DNA of 64,000 nt from Cladopsammia gracilis (taxonomy: Eukaryota > Cnidaria > Anthozoa > Scleractinia > Dendrophylliidae), in the NCBI GenBank assembly GCA_022457155.1, contig JAJGOT010000163.1, positions 1,457,501-1,521,500 of the forward strand, written 5' to 3'. The position numbers and the translations under genes are program-made. A model generated the notes under the pieces. That model had not been told where the DNA came from and did not search any database. It was given only the letters and a program-made list of their open reading frames with translations. Shown here in pieces: positions 12,166 through 23,409 of the stretch. Position 1 is the first letter of the stretch, and every line of letters begins with the position of its first letter.

Positions 12166-14659
12166 AGTTACAAGTTCAGTTTCTCTGGTGGTTTCCGCAA
12201 CCGAAGGGGATAACGCCTACATGGCGGTGTTGCTGGGCTGCTAATCATGATCTCGCTCTGGTTGCTTGGAGGGTTCTCAGGAGTGTTGCTGGCATGCTTG
12301 TCCGGGGTAGATGTTTGCTCAAGGTCACTCATAGTAGGAGTTTGTAGTCCTTCATCTCCAACACTGCTTGTCGAATGCCGAGTTGCTAGAAATACTGTTG
12401 GGTTTTGTTGCGGTGTACAGTGTTCCTTGTCAAAGTTCGGGGTTACGGCAGTCTCTCTGAGTTGATCGACATGCCGTCGCCATACTGCATTTGGTGCGAC
12501 TCGGACTTCGTAGGACAAGGGTCCGTAGTTGGCAGTAATGACTCCGGGAACCCACTTTCTTCCGCCTCGGTAGTCTCGGGCAACAACGGTTTGACCAACA
12601 TCCAGTTTGCGGGTACGGCTGTGACTTGACCGCAACTCTTGATCCTGCTGCTTGTCTTCCACTCTCTTCCGTATATTGGGCTTAAGTACATCCAGTTTTG
12701 TCTTGATGTTTCTTCCCATGAGGAGCATGGCTGGCGTCTCCCCAGTCGTTGCATGCGGGGTTGTTCGGTAGGCCATTAGGAAATTTGCTAGCTTCCAAGA
12801 TATTGATTTCTTTTCCGTTAGGGCCGCGCGAAGGGCTTGTTTGAATGTCTGTACAAAACGTTCAGCCAATCCATTTGTAGCTGGGTGGTATGGAGCGGAC
12901 CTTATGTGTTTGATACCATTGCTTCTCAAGAATTCCCCAAATTCATCTGCGGTAATTGGGGTCCATTGTCGCTAACCAGCTGTTCTGGCAAGCCATGTGT
13001 AGCGAACAGCCTTCTCAGTTCCTCGATTGTTCTGGTGGCGCTTGTAGTGGTCATCGGTACTACTTCGGGCCATTTAGAATGTGCATCTACAATAATCAGA
13101 AACATCGTTCCTAAGAATGGTCCCGCAAAGTCAATGTGGATCAGTGCCAGGGGCGTGCTGGCCATTCCCATGAGTGCAGTGGGGCGATCTTAGGATTATT
13201 CTGAGTGATTTGACAGCCAGTGCAACCTTTTGCTACTTGTTCAATTTCTCTGTCCATTCCCGGCCACCGCATGTAGCTCCGGGCCAAGGCTTTCATTTTG
13301 ACAACTCCAAGGTGGCCTTCGTGAATTTCAACTAACAGCTGTGCATGGTACCTGGATGGGATTACTACCCGTGAACCCCACATGAGGCAACCATCCTGTA
13401 TGGTTAGCTCGTCCTTTCTTCTCTCAGCTCCTTCTCACCGACCGATGGCCACCCTTGCTTGGTGTATTCCACCACACGTGACAAAATCGGATCTGTCTGA
13501 GTTGCTTGACGGATCATATCTGCATTGACTGGCAGTACTTCTATCTGTGACACTTGAAAAATCTCCACTGGATCAACTACTTCCTTGTTGCAAGATTTCT
13601 TCAAAGGTAGGCGTGACAATCCGTCTGCATTTCCGTGTTGGGTAGTGTTCTTGTACTCAATACTGTACTCAAACCCTGCTAGAAACAAGGCATAACGTTG
13701 TTAGCGAGCAACTGTCATTGCTGGGATTCCTTTCTTCGGGTGAAAAGTTCAGGTGAGGGGCTCATGATCTGTCACGAGTGTGAAGTGACGGCCAAACAAG
13801 TAAAGGTGGAATTTCTTGACTCCCCAAATCAAGGCGAGGGCTTCCTTATCAATCTGGGAGTAATTCCTTTCTGCTTTGGTTAGGGTACGTGACGCAAAGG
13901 CTATGGGTCGTTCTGAGCCGTCATCCATGATATGCGATAAAACTGCCCCAATTCCGACTGGCGAAGCGTCGCATGCTAGTCTCAATGGTCGTTCTGGATC
14001 ATAGTGGGTAAGCACCATATCTGATGTGATGAGCTTCGTTACTGCGATGAAGGCCTCCTCGAACTCCGTGGTCCACTTCCATCGTTTGCCTTGTTCTAAA
14101 AGTCCATTAAGGGGATTGAGGATGGTGGCAAGGTTTGGCAGGAACTTGTGGTAGTAGTTCACTAGTCCTAAGAATGCACAGACTTGATGAACGTTCTCTG
14201 GCCTTGGAGCATTAACAACTGCATCCACTTTCTCTTGAGTCTTGTGTAATTCGTGCTTATCCACTTTATGTCCACAGTATGTAATCTTTGTCTGGAAAAA
14301 CTCACACTTCTCGTGGTTTGCTCGTAGGCCATTTTCCTGTAGCTTCTTCAGTACTTCCTCCAGGTTGTCAAGGTGTTCTTGGTCATCACTTCCTGTGATA
14401 ATCATGTCGTCTAGGATGCAACTAGTTCCCTTAACTCCTTCTAAGATTTGATCCATTGATCTTTGCCAAATTGCTGGGGCTGAAGTGATCCCGAATACCA
14501 GGCGGTTGTATCGGTATAACCCCTGATGGGTGTTAATCGTCAAATACTCTTTTGACTCTTCCTCCACCTCCATCTCGATCTTAGTGAACTTCTGCCCTCC
14601 TGCCAGCTTAGCGAAAATATCGTCGATGCGTGGGAGTGGCCAACATGTGCGGCATAACA
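12166..14659 (-). pseudogene. Ty3/gypsy pol: RT, RNase H and integrase, frameshifted
   Basis: Minus-strand pol in five frames. RT is at 14659-14100 (PLPRIDDIFAKLAGG, then FGITSAPAIWQR and the active site ILDDMIITG). The RNase H-like region is at 14000-13749 (LACDASPVGIGAVLSH, then NYSQIDKEALALIWG), with its tail at 13688-13404. The integrase zinc region is at 13383-13141 (HEGH...GCTGCQ). The integrase core is at 13171-12926 (IHIDFAGPF, VSDNGPQ), and the last catalytic block and C-terminus are at 12929-12168 (YHPATNGLAERFVQTF). Gag, protease and early RT are missing. The sequence at the RT edge joins directly to a 20-bp LTR stub, so a large 5' deletion has occurred. Not functional. Confidence 0.9.
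14640..14659 (-). repeat. 20-bp stub of the 5' LTR
   Basis: CCAACATGTGCGGCATAACA equals the inner-terminal 20 bp of the LTR at 11941-12115. It sits directly against the RT coding sequence, so the rest of the 5' LTR, primer site, gag and protease were deleted. The flanks of the two ends (catac and ccttt) do not match, so no target duplication survives. Confidence 0.6.
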
Positions 14660-17600
14660 CCTTTGAATTAGCGCTTGAATCTTGTAGTAAAATAGCGATA
14701 TTTGGATTGTTGTTGCTCAAGACTTAAACTATCGTAAAACTGCTCTCTTTATCTAGTGAAACGCGCACTTTTCTTGGCAAAATGAAAAATTAATCAAAAA
14801 CAAGGTGTAATTGACAATTGATATAACACCTTACAAAACCTAAGTCGGTGAAAATTTGTTTTAACGAGAGAACATGTCTAGCAAGTCAAAAAAGTAGATA
14901 ATAATAAACAACTAACTAAATCGAGATAAATGAATGTAAAAATTCCCTTAGCAATTTGTTGTGATTTGTATTTTGGATGTGAATATAAGAGAGAGCAATA
15001 CGCTTAATATACGTTCAGCAAGCAAATGCCAGCAGGTTTAAAGAATGTTTTGGTAAACAGACCTAAGACCATTTCTTTTTTCGGCGATATATGTCAGCAC
15101 GATTTGGCACTGTGTGAGTCATTTGCATCAGTTGGGAGGGATTACGGTTTAAAATAGCCTGCTAATGGAAAATACAAAATATGGACCAACGCTATTAGGA
15201 CCTCTATTAGGCCAGTTATAAAACTCCAAATTTGGTGTGCATTTTCCCGCTTACTAAATTTAATTGAACTAGTATTTCCGTTGGGTAAAATGATTTCAGA
15301 AATAGATAACCATAATAAAATTCTCCCAGAGTCTAATGTTAAATTTTGATAATGTTGTTCTTGTTTTGACTAAAACAACAGGATATCCCTTCCGGACTTT
15401 ATAAATTATCCTCTTATTTAACAACAGACCTCAACAGACAAGTCCAATTTTGCTTTATACGATAATGGGTACATTGCCCTGTCGTTACGCTTTAACAAGA
15501 ACTCTGCGAATATTACAGTCGGACTTTTAGGGTCACTAAAAACCAATTCAGCTTCAACATCAATAGCCTAGATGATGCTTCTAAACTACTCTTTCTTTTC
15601 AACAGTGTTGATCCTTTTGTTTGTCGATCTACTGCTGCTTTTGTTTTTGAATGCATGACATGTAGAGCCGACACGTAAGATAATAAATAATGGAAACTGT
15701 TAATTTATAAAAGTGCCGAAAATTGAAAAGTGATAATGTTTTAAAAAACATCTAGAAACATTTAGAAAACTTTTAAATTTTCGGCACTTCTTTAAATTAA
15801 CAGTTTCCATTTTTTATTGTGTTACAAGTGCCACGCAGTTTTTTGAACTTTTTTGTTCAAACATTTTTGCCTACGTAAGATAATATGTGGTTAATGTCAT
15901 TGCTGTTTATACTTCAGTATGTCTATGTTAATGTTAGTTATTTTTTTTTTAGGTAATACCATGTATATAAGCGGGAATAGCGAAATAAACTGTTGTTGAC
16001 TATGAGCGAAAACCGATCTGGTCATGTCTGCAACATTGTACTACACTAATACCCCGTTCACACATGACTAACGCTTAAACATGTTAAAAAGTTGTTTAGT
16101 TTAAAACAGGTTTAGAAAAATACCCCCAAACGTGCCGTAATATTTGGAGTGAAATCTTTGCTATAAAAAGCAACTTTATGTACTTCTCTCCAGTTAAGCC
16201 GGAAATTTCATCTTCTGACTAAAGGTCAAACCTATCTTAGCACGAACACTTGAGAACAATTTCCTATCTTTGAGGATCTTTGTTGAGCGTTTGAAATCTT
16301 GGATTTTATCAGTATTCATAAATTGAAGTTTTCCAACTTATGTCGCTAAAAACTGATTATGGATGAATTTCCCTTCGAAACGTCACTTCATATCTTCCTC
16401 TTGGTGTTCTATAATCATTTCGTTTTTTGGCATCACATACAAACAAAGCATTAACAATAGAACTCTTAAAAACAGAATTTTCTCTTTAGGGGCACTTACA
16501 AGGCCCTAGCCCGATCGAACCGAAAAACTTGTCTGTCACACTTGTAATTGAGATGTGTGGATTAAAATGTCGAAAGTTCATAACACAAAAAAGAATTTCT
16601 AAAATAGATTGGTTTCGTGAGCTAGAATTACGAACATATCACAATTTAACAGTCATGAAATAAAATGATATTTAAGAAATGTTTTACTTTCTAGTGTGAA
16701 TTAATATCGAAGGAACTCATTCCTATCACGGCACAATCTTGTTTTCGCAATAGGGTAGGATACAAAATTAATTAGTTAACGTCACAACGTTAGAGAAGCG
16801 TTCCTTTTGACAAAATAAAATAAAACAATTTAAAAAAATGCGAAAATTCGCTTGTCAATTTCTTGTAATTTTTCTTCCAGATATAGAAATAATTTAAGGT
16901 TAAGATTCATATCCTATGATCACCTAGTTGAGGAAAAGCAAGCAACATGTTATGCATTTTTTTTTCGTCCGGGATAATTTCGCCGAATTCTGACAATACA
17001 CGCCCTAAAATAATGTCAGAGGCTAAAACATAGTTTTTGAGCTAGCTAATGGAAACCCCCAAAATATGGGCCAATGCCATAACGACGCCAACTATAAAGC
17101 CGCAAGTTTTCAATGGTGTTCCTATTTATTCAATATCGATCATGATCTATAGTATTTTTTTTTAGTAAAATGATTCAAGAAATAATGAAAAATCATCCTT
17201 GTGAATTTCTTCGCGTAACTTATGTAATTCGTCTTATTGTGCTTGTTATAAAAGATAATCAGCCACACCTCAGTGGCTCATGACAGCTTTCACCTTTTAT
17301 TACATCTTATGGAAATCACTAGTGATCCTTGCAATCTGATTGGCTGTCAGCAGTGCGATTTATTTCTGAATCATTTTTTTCTTCGACTTCGAATTTTTTT
17401 TCGACTTCAAATTTTTTTTCGACTTCGATTTTTTTTTTTTCGATTTCACATTTTGCACATCTCGACTCATTTTCTGGTTTTGGATTATCTTTTCGATTCT
17501 GGACTTCTCATTTTACGATTTGGACATTTTGTCCGCAACGGAATACCATAGCTATGTTTGCAAAATTGACAACCGTACGCGTTTGAATAATTTCAAAAAA

Positions 17601-17879
17601 ATTCAAAACCATGACAATAACCAAACACATACCTTGGCAGAATGCTCGGAGTTCACTATCAATAATATCTACCCTCTTTTGTTTTTCTTCTGTGCTGATG
17701 TCCCAGATATGATTATAAGAAATTAGAGCACAATGTAAAAGAAAAGTTAGTACTCATGCCATAAACAATGTTTTGGAAAGTTACGAGTCATTTTGACGAA
17801 ATGTCAAGCAAAAAATGGCATTCGCGTCTATAAATCGCGGATTTTTGCTGAAAAATTCGGGAGTCTTAAAATGTAACAC
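14660..17879. other. AT-rich region without recognised genes
   Basis: No supported coding frame. It contains a hairpin-forming repeat at 15682-15818 and a diverged duplicated segment (about 15163-15310 and 17043-17185, sharing GCTAATGGAAA and ATATGG-CCAA words). A T-rich repeat built on TTCGACTTCGAATTTTTTTT lies at about 17377-17445. Confidence 0.5.
15682..15818. repeat. hairpin-forming inverted repeat
   Basis: Arms of about 48 bp (TGGAAACTGTTAATTTA...AAGTGCCGAAAATT) face each other across a spacer of about 40 bp. Size and structure suit a small fold-back MITE. No target duplication could be assigned. Confidence 0.65.
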
Positions 17880-18055
17880 ATGTATTTTCACGTGTTACTA
17901 GATGTTTCTTAAGACATTGCGAGGTTCGCACGCCTCAGCGTGCTTCTATTGTTTGTCTGTTATTCCATTGTTTCAGATGTGTATATAAGAGTGAATCAGA
18001 ATTCATTCTCCCTCTCTCTCTCGCAGAACTAATCGAGTTTATAACGCATTACATT
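17880..18055 (+). repeat. DIRS-type split repeat A, copy 1
   Basis: A 176-bp segment starting ATGTATTTTCACGTG, identical or nearly so to 18861-19036. It contains a TATA-like stretch (TGTATATAAGAG) about 100 bp in, a candidate promoter. Confidence 0.85.
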
Positions 18056-18742
18056 ATGTTACCGTGATGTCCGATTCTGAGAGTATAAACGGTTCAACAC
18101 GCGGTGAATTTTTTCGCGGTGCACATTTCTTCGGTTAGCGTAGGTTCGGAAGGTCGGAAAGGTTAAACGAAACAACGGGCGGTTAATCTTCTCGTGGTGT
18201 TCAGCCTTAAACTCCGACTGTCCAAGGCGAATCCAGTGATTATTCAGCAGGTCTTTGGCTTGTTTAAATCGTATCTTAACACACGGCTTGAAGGGAAGGG
18301 GAAGCAAATCGAAGTACAAGATAGAGAAAGACACGGTCGAATTACAAATTCAAAGAAAACCCGAAACAATTCAAGTTTAACGCTCAATTAAATTCTATTT
18401 TGATCCAAATTCAGAGTGCTATTAATCCGTCGACTGATATTCCAGTAATTAACAATCTTATTGCTGAAAGCAAAACCCTTAATTCACATGAGGCAAAAGT
18501 TCATCAGAATTGCCGACAGGAATAAACATAGCTGGCTAGTAGTCAACGAGTACGAGTCAGACGACTTGGCATCGGGTCCGGAAGACGAGAAGAAGTCGAG
18601 GAAAGCAAAGGCCAACTCCGATGGAAGACCTAACGAAGATAAGAAGCCGAAATATGCTGCTGATAATCAGTTTCTTTTTCGTGGCTTGGTGAGTTCTTAC
18701 TCGCGTTCAATGTTTGCGCGTTTACTTTGTGATTTCTCGTAG
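18056..18742 (+). pseudogene. gag-like ORF1 fragment of the DIRS-type element
   Basis: Directly after repeat A an ATG at 18067 opens MSDSESINGSTRGEFF but stops after 20 codons. Further on, a frame ending at 18742 has HMRQKFIRIADRNKHSWLVV followed by NEYESDDLASGPEDEKKSRK. The block matches the recurring 'RQKLIRIADKSEHGW...EYE.DELA...DEK' signature of cnidarian DIRS/Ngaro gag-like proteins. A charged, lysine-rich tail follows. The frame is broken between these parts and stops just before repeat B. Confidence 0.65.
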
Positions 18743-18860
18743 GATTCTCCTTGTGAGAATCCAACCATCATAATTCTTGTTGCTGTTTTATGTCTGTTTT
18801 ACAGATTGTTTAAGGCGAAAATAATTTACGTTCGTTTGAACGTAGTGAATTAGAACGTAA
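18743..18860 (+). repeat. DIRS-type split repeat B, copy 1 (uninterrupted)
   Basis: A 118-bp segment from GATTCTCCTTGTGAG to GAACGTAAA, abutting repeat A copy 2. It includes a near-palindrome (TTTACGTTCGTTTGAACGTA). The other copy at 22723-23409 has a 570-bp insertion, so this copy gives the empty site. Confidence 0.85.
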
Positions 18861-19036
18861 ATGTATTTTCACGTGTTACTAGATGTTTCTTAAGACATTG
18901 CGAGGTTCGCACGCCTCAGCGTGCTTCTATTGTTTGTCTGTTATTCCATTGTTTCAGATGTGTATATAAGAGTGAATCAGAATTCATTCTCCCTCTCTCT
19001 CTCGCAGAACTAATCGAGTTTATAACGCATTACATT
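18861..19036 (+). repeat. DIRS-type split repeat A, copy 2
   Basis: A second copy of the 176-bp repeat, directly following repeat B with no spacer. Such a B-A junction is what a circular DNA intermediate of this element class would contain. Confidence 0.85.
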
Positions 19037-21200
19037 CCCGCCCACCCACCCTCACAGTCTGTTTAGAATCTATTCCAAGTTTCAAGTTTTGCTGCTTCAA
19101 ATGCTTTCGGTACAGTCATTGGGCAATAGATTGGCAGATCAGGTTGGACCTCTCCCGCCGGCCATCATGGCTATTCAGCAGGTTCCTTCTATCCCACATC
19201 AACAGGAAACGCTACATCAGGAACGGCACCAAAGTAATCACCCATCTGATCACTGTTTTGGAACACGAGCTTTCTGAGGTATGTCTAATATGAGTGCCAG
19301 AATCTAAGCACTGCTTTCAATACGGTTTAAGGAAATTTGAAGAGGAACGGAACTTTTTTGAACATATTGGTGTGTCAAGTTTTATATTAGATGTCATTAG
19401 AGACGGCTATTAGTTACCCTTCTTTGAGGAACCTAGTAAGATTAAGCTCCTTAACAATAAGTCTGCTAGATTGCACAATGAGTTTGTTAGCAAACAATAG
19501 CGGAATTACGGAAGGCTGGCCGTGTTCGAGGTTAACTCGCCGCCACATTTTGTCAATCATTTATCTGTTTCTATCCAACCTTTGGTAAAAGAGCTATATA
19601 CCTGACTTGTAACACCAACATATTATGTTTGATATATATATATATATATATCTATATAAAAAAAAAAAAAAAAAACAAAAAAAAAAACAAAAAAAAAAAA
19701 AAACGCACCAAGTATGAGGATTGGTAAATTGCTCTTAGCTATTTTGAAAAGGACTCTTTTATGTTTACGGTCGATTTAAAGAGCGGTTGCCATCATTTAG
19801 AGTTTTGTTAATCGACATTAAATTTTTCTAGGGTTTTTCATGGGATCTTGCAATTTAGGAAAACCCCGTTTCTTTGCGTTTTGTGCCGGTTACTTTTCGG
19901 TTTATCTACAGTTCCCCATATTTCACTAAGCGTGTACGACCTTTAGTTAAGCATTGGAGAATTCAGGGTATCAACCAAAAATAAATGTATTTATATATAT
20001 CTTCCCAGTACTGGTTTTGTAGCAACGATAAGTCTTTTTGGAAGCTTGTCAACTTATTGAATGGCTGTGTCTATCTTGGAATTCTACGATGCGATGGTTC
20101 ATATTACCGACCGTAGATAGAGTTGTTGTAAATATTTCGATGTCGATAATGTCATTAATTCTAAGTTTCAGATTTCTGCCAGATCGTTGGCTTCATTTGG
20201 CGGAAAGATTATTTCTGCGTGTGCAGTTGTTGGTATAAACAACAGAATTATGTCTAGGCATTGTTCCATGTCGGTTCAGTCGCTGTCCAAGATCGGGATT
20301 CAATGTTTATTTTAGAAGAGTATTCTCGAAAAGATATTTACTGCTGGAACCAAACATTTTGGCTATGCTAATGTTATATACTGTCAATCAATCAATATTT
20401 ATTTGCCTCAATAATATTATTTACAAAGATGATATATTACAGTGTCTTAAAAAGGAGCAGGAGCCCTCAACAAACCTTTCTGGGCTTTACGGGGAGAGCC
20501 CCTGTTACTGTTACTGTTTTAGTAATAAAACTCCAAATCGTTTTGTTTACTCTGATGCTGGTGCCTCCGGGTTCGGGGCACACATGAGCTTAAATGATGA
20601 ATATATTCACCACGGCATGTGGGAGTATGGCGAAAATTATAGAAGTTCTACATGGAGGGAACTTTATGCTTTTGCGCCACTCTATTGAGTGGTTCTTGTG
20701 TTAAATGGTTCACTGACATCCAATCCGCCGCAAGAATTGTTGAAGTCGGCAGTATAAAATGGGTTTACATTGTATTGCTTTCAGATTTTTCTTATTTGCA
20801 TTACACATAAAATCCATCTTGGGAAACAGTGGATCCCTCGTACCGAAACAGAAAGAGCTGATTTTGTTAGCCGCTTCATTGATACAGATGACTGGCAGAT
20901 TTCTAACACATTTTTTGATCACCTGGACAGTTTGTGGGTGCCCCATATTATTGATTACTTTGCTAATTATTATAATTTCAGAATTCCATGGTGTGTTGTA
21001 GGTTTTGGAATCCGGGTTACTCTGGTGTAGATTTTACTTTCGTTGTTCAAAGGTTTCAAGGCGAAAATTGTCTGGTGCTGCCCCTAGTGTATTTAGTAAC
21101 TAGGGTTCTTCATTATTTATATTCGCAGTTGGCAGTCGCAACTGTTGTTTCCTTTAGGTCTTTGCTTTGCAGAAATTATAGTGGCTTTGTTGTTGATTAT
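19037..21200 (+). pseudogene. DIRS-type RT and RNase H, degenerate
   Basis: Fragments in three frames run in order. RT N-terminal blocks come first: FEEERN-FEHIGVSSFILDVIRDGY near 19340-19410, then VFEVNSPPHFVNHLSVSIQP near 19520-19590. Palm fragments follow at 19780-19980 (SWDL, then RPLVKHWRIQGIN). RNase H is at 20520-20690 (VYSDAGASGFGAH, then YIHHGMWEYGENY-RSSTWRELYA). The connecting region is at 20810-21040 (QWIPRTETERADFVSRFIDT, then PHIIDYFANYYNFRIPW, then NPGYSGVD). The D-A-S/G-A-S-G-F-G-A-H RNase H motif and the 'IDYFANYY' block are diagnostic of DIRS/Ngaro elements. A TA and A-rich microsatellite interrupts at 19629-19703. Confidence 0.75.
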
Positions 21201-21779
21201 AGACTATTCATAGGAATAAAATTTTTGGAACAGGGAAAAATTGAAATTCTCGGTTGGGTTTCCCAAATTTTTTCTAGAAATTATGGCCGAACGGTCTCAT
21301 TTTCATTAGTTTCTAATATTTATTTATTTAATCAATATTTCACCAAATACTAAAGATCACAATTTCGCTCAATGTCACCGGCTAATCCTATATTGTTACG
21401 CCACCAGTGTTTGTAAGGCACCGGCTGAGTCGATTTATATGCATTCTGCAGGTTGAAAGGTATGAGTGGCACTGGCCTTAAACAATAGTCATTGGGCACT
21501 GGCCTATATACTAATTGTATGTTTATACTCATTGGGCACTGGCCTATTTGTATATGAATAGCGCTGGCCTGTATGTCTTTGTATGATTGCCAAAGAATTG
21601 TGGTTACGAATGGCACTGGCCGCCACGTTTGTACGTAGCTGTCTACATGTACGTTTGGCATCGAGAGGAGCTTGTTTTCATAAGTAACGTTTTCCTACCA
21701 TCTATACACTATGTTTACTTAGTTATTGCTGCATACTAACTGTCGTATTATTTTCTTTTCCGCGCTCACAGATCCTACT

Positions 21780-22640
21780 AAGAGGTCTTTCCTGGAGACT
21801 TTTACCGAAGAACAGAATTTCGAAATTAAGAAGTTTTTCGACTGATGCCACGCTTAACAAGTTTCTCTTCAGACACCGTTCCTCTCCCCCCCTCCCCCAC
21901 TATGTTGGATGTCTATTTGCCATTCTATTCGAGCGGGCAAAATCTAGTTCATCCGTCACTTTAGCCTATTCTGCATTATAGTGGATACATACATTTGTAC
22001 CTGATTCTAATCCCCTGGATAATACTGAAACGATTAAGGTCTAAACCAGTAACAAAGAAATGCTCTGTTTCTTCAGATATGATTATAAGGATACCAGATA
22101 AATATATTATCTGTCTGTATCTAATTTAAGGGATCTAGGATTGCTGCTATTTGTGAGATAGATTTTTCAGGTCTTTTCCGATATAATGAAATTTGTACAT
22201 TCTCCATATGCATTTAGTTCTGAGGATCACCAAACAATTCCGATTTCTCATAGTAAAACCGACGTGTACAGGGAAGGAAATCTTGTCAAAATTAATAAGT
22301 TAAATGATAAGTATTTCCCGGTAAGTGTTTCAATGAAATACATAAAAGCAGCTTATATTGATTTCCGTTCTGATTTGCCGTTATTTAGACCTCTTATCAT
22401 AAACGATAAGGTATTTATAGTCTCAGAAAAGGCAAATTATCCTATTCAAGATGTTGAGAAATACAGTTCGCTTAAGAGTTAGGATATCACCCTGAAATAC
22501 ATAGTCTAAGAGCTGGGAACATTACCTTAGTTGTTTGTAATACTAACAATTCAATTTCCAAACAATTGTTGCAGCTGCATGGCCGTTGGAAAACAAATAC
22601 TGCAAAAGACATGTACGAACAAGAAGACGTTTGTGAAAGA
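21780..22640 (+). pseudogene. DIRS-type tyrosine recombinase, frameshifted
   Basis: The recombinase starts in scattered frames and becomes clear with the RIAAICEIDFSGLFRYNE region near 22139-22190. An open frame at 22186-22482 has SKTDVYREGNLVKINKLNDK and LPLFRPLIINDK, the central catalytic part. After a frameshift the last part (22486-22640) has IHSLRAGN, LLQLHGRWKTNTAKDMYEQE: the R of H-x-L-R, the H-G-R-W block and the terminal tyrosine. This enzyme integrates circular cDNA in DIRS elements. Stops and shifts make this copy dead. Confidence 0.75.
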
Positions 22641-22722
22641 TAACAGATGCCTATCTTTGATTTGTGCCCATTTGTAAATCGACCATTAGCATTCTTGTAT
22701 TAAAATAAACTCGATTCTCCTT

Positions 22723-23409
22723 GTGAGAATCCAACCATCATAATTCTTGTTGCTGTTTTATGTCTGTTTTACAGATTGTTTAAGGCGGTGTCACACAGTC
22801 GAGACCTAAACTCACGATCAGCTCACGACCTTCACGATCTAAATTTGTAAAATATCGCGAAAAGAACGTAGGAAATGTGGCGTCAAAATAAAAAAATACC
22901 ACAAGGTGAAGTCCAACTCACGTTTGTCAAGAGCTATACACGAGTTACAAACGAGCTATACACGATCAACAGACGTGCCGTAACAGAGCAATCCACGTTC
23001 ATTCGCGTCCTACTCACGATCTGTTGGCGACCTATCAGTGGGACTGGCGATCAATTAGAGCGGCTCACGAGCAACTCCCGACCGTCAAGAGCATTTAAGA
23101 GCAGTTGACGACGGTTTGGCGTCCGCTACCCGACGAAGATAGATCGGCTGACTCTCACGATTGTTTTGAGCATGGTCAAAATGTTCGTGAGAGTTTGCCG
23201 ACTTATCACGTCCTTCAAGACACACTGAAGACCACTTAAGTCCTATATCAGAGCCCGTCAAGTGCTCTAAGACCTCTCGCGAGGGACTCATGATTTTTGT
23301 CACTTTTCGCATCGTCAGGTAATCGTGAAGCAAAATCGCGACTGTGTGACACCCGCATTAAGGCGAAAATAATTTACGTTCGTTTGAACGTAGTGAATTA
23401 GAACGTAAA
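22723..23409 (+). repeat. DIRS-type split repeat B, copy 2, interrupted
   Basis: Matches 18743-18860 up to GTTTAAGGCG (22787) and again from TTAAGGCGAAAATAATTT (23358) to GAACGTAAA (23409). The gap is the inserted small element. Confidence 0.85.
22788..23357. mobile_element. 570-bp non-autonomous TIR element (hAT-like by target size)
   Basis: The ends are GTGTCACACAGTCG and its reverse complement CGACTGTGTGACAC. The target TTAAGGCG is present on both sides and once in the empty copy of repeat B at 18743-18860. Depending on where the termini are set, the duplication is 6 or 8 bp. The inside is rich in CACGA/TCACG words and has no coding frame. Confidence 0.8.

Larger units (their letters stand above)
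17880..23409 (+). mobile_element. DIRS/Ngaro-type tyrosine-recombinase retroelement
   Basis: The element carries repeat A (17880-18055 and 18861-19036) and repeat B (18743-18860 and 22723-23409). The order is A, gag-like, B, A, RT-RNase H-recombinase, B. Split direct repeats of this kind are typical of Ngaro/PAT-type elements, although in those the B-A-B block usually lies at one end. Protein motifs for all expected domains are present but heavily mutated. The second B repeat is interrupted by a small TIR element (22788-23357). Confidence 0.75.

Noticed and set aside
17273..17586. phenylalanine-rich frames of 85 and 92 codons
   Set aside because: Arise from a T-rich repeat tract (TTCGACTTCGAATTTT), not from a gene.
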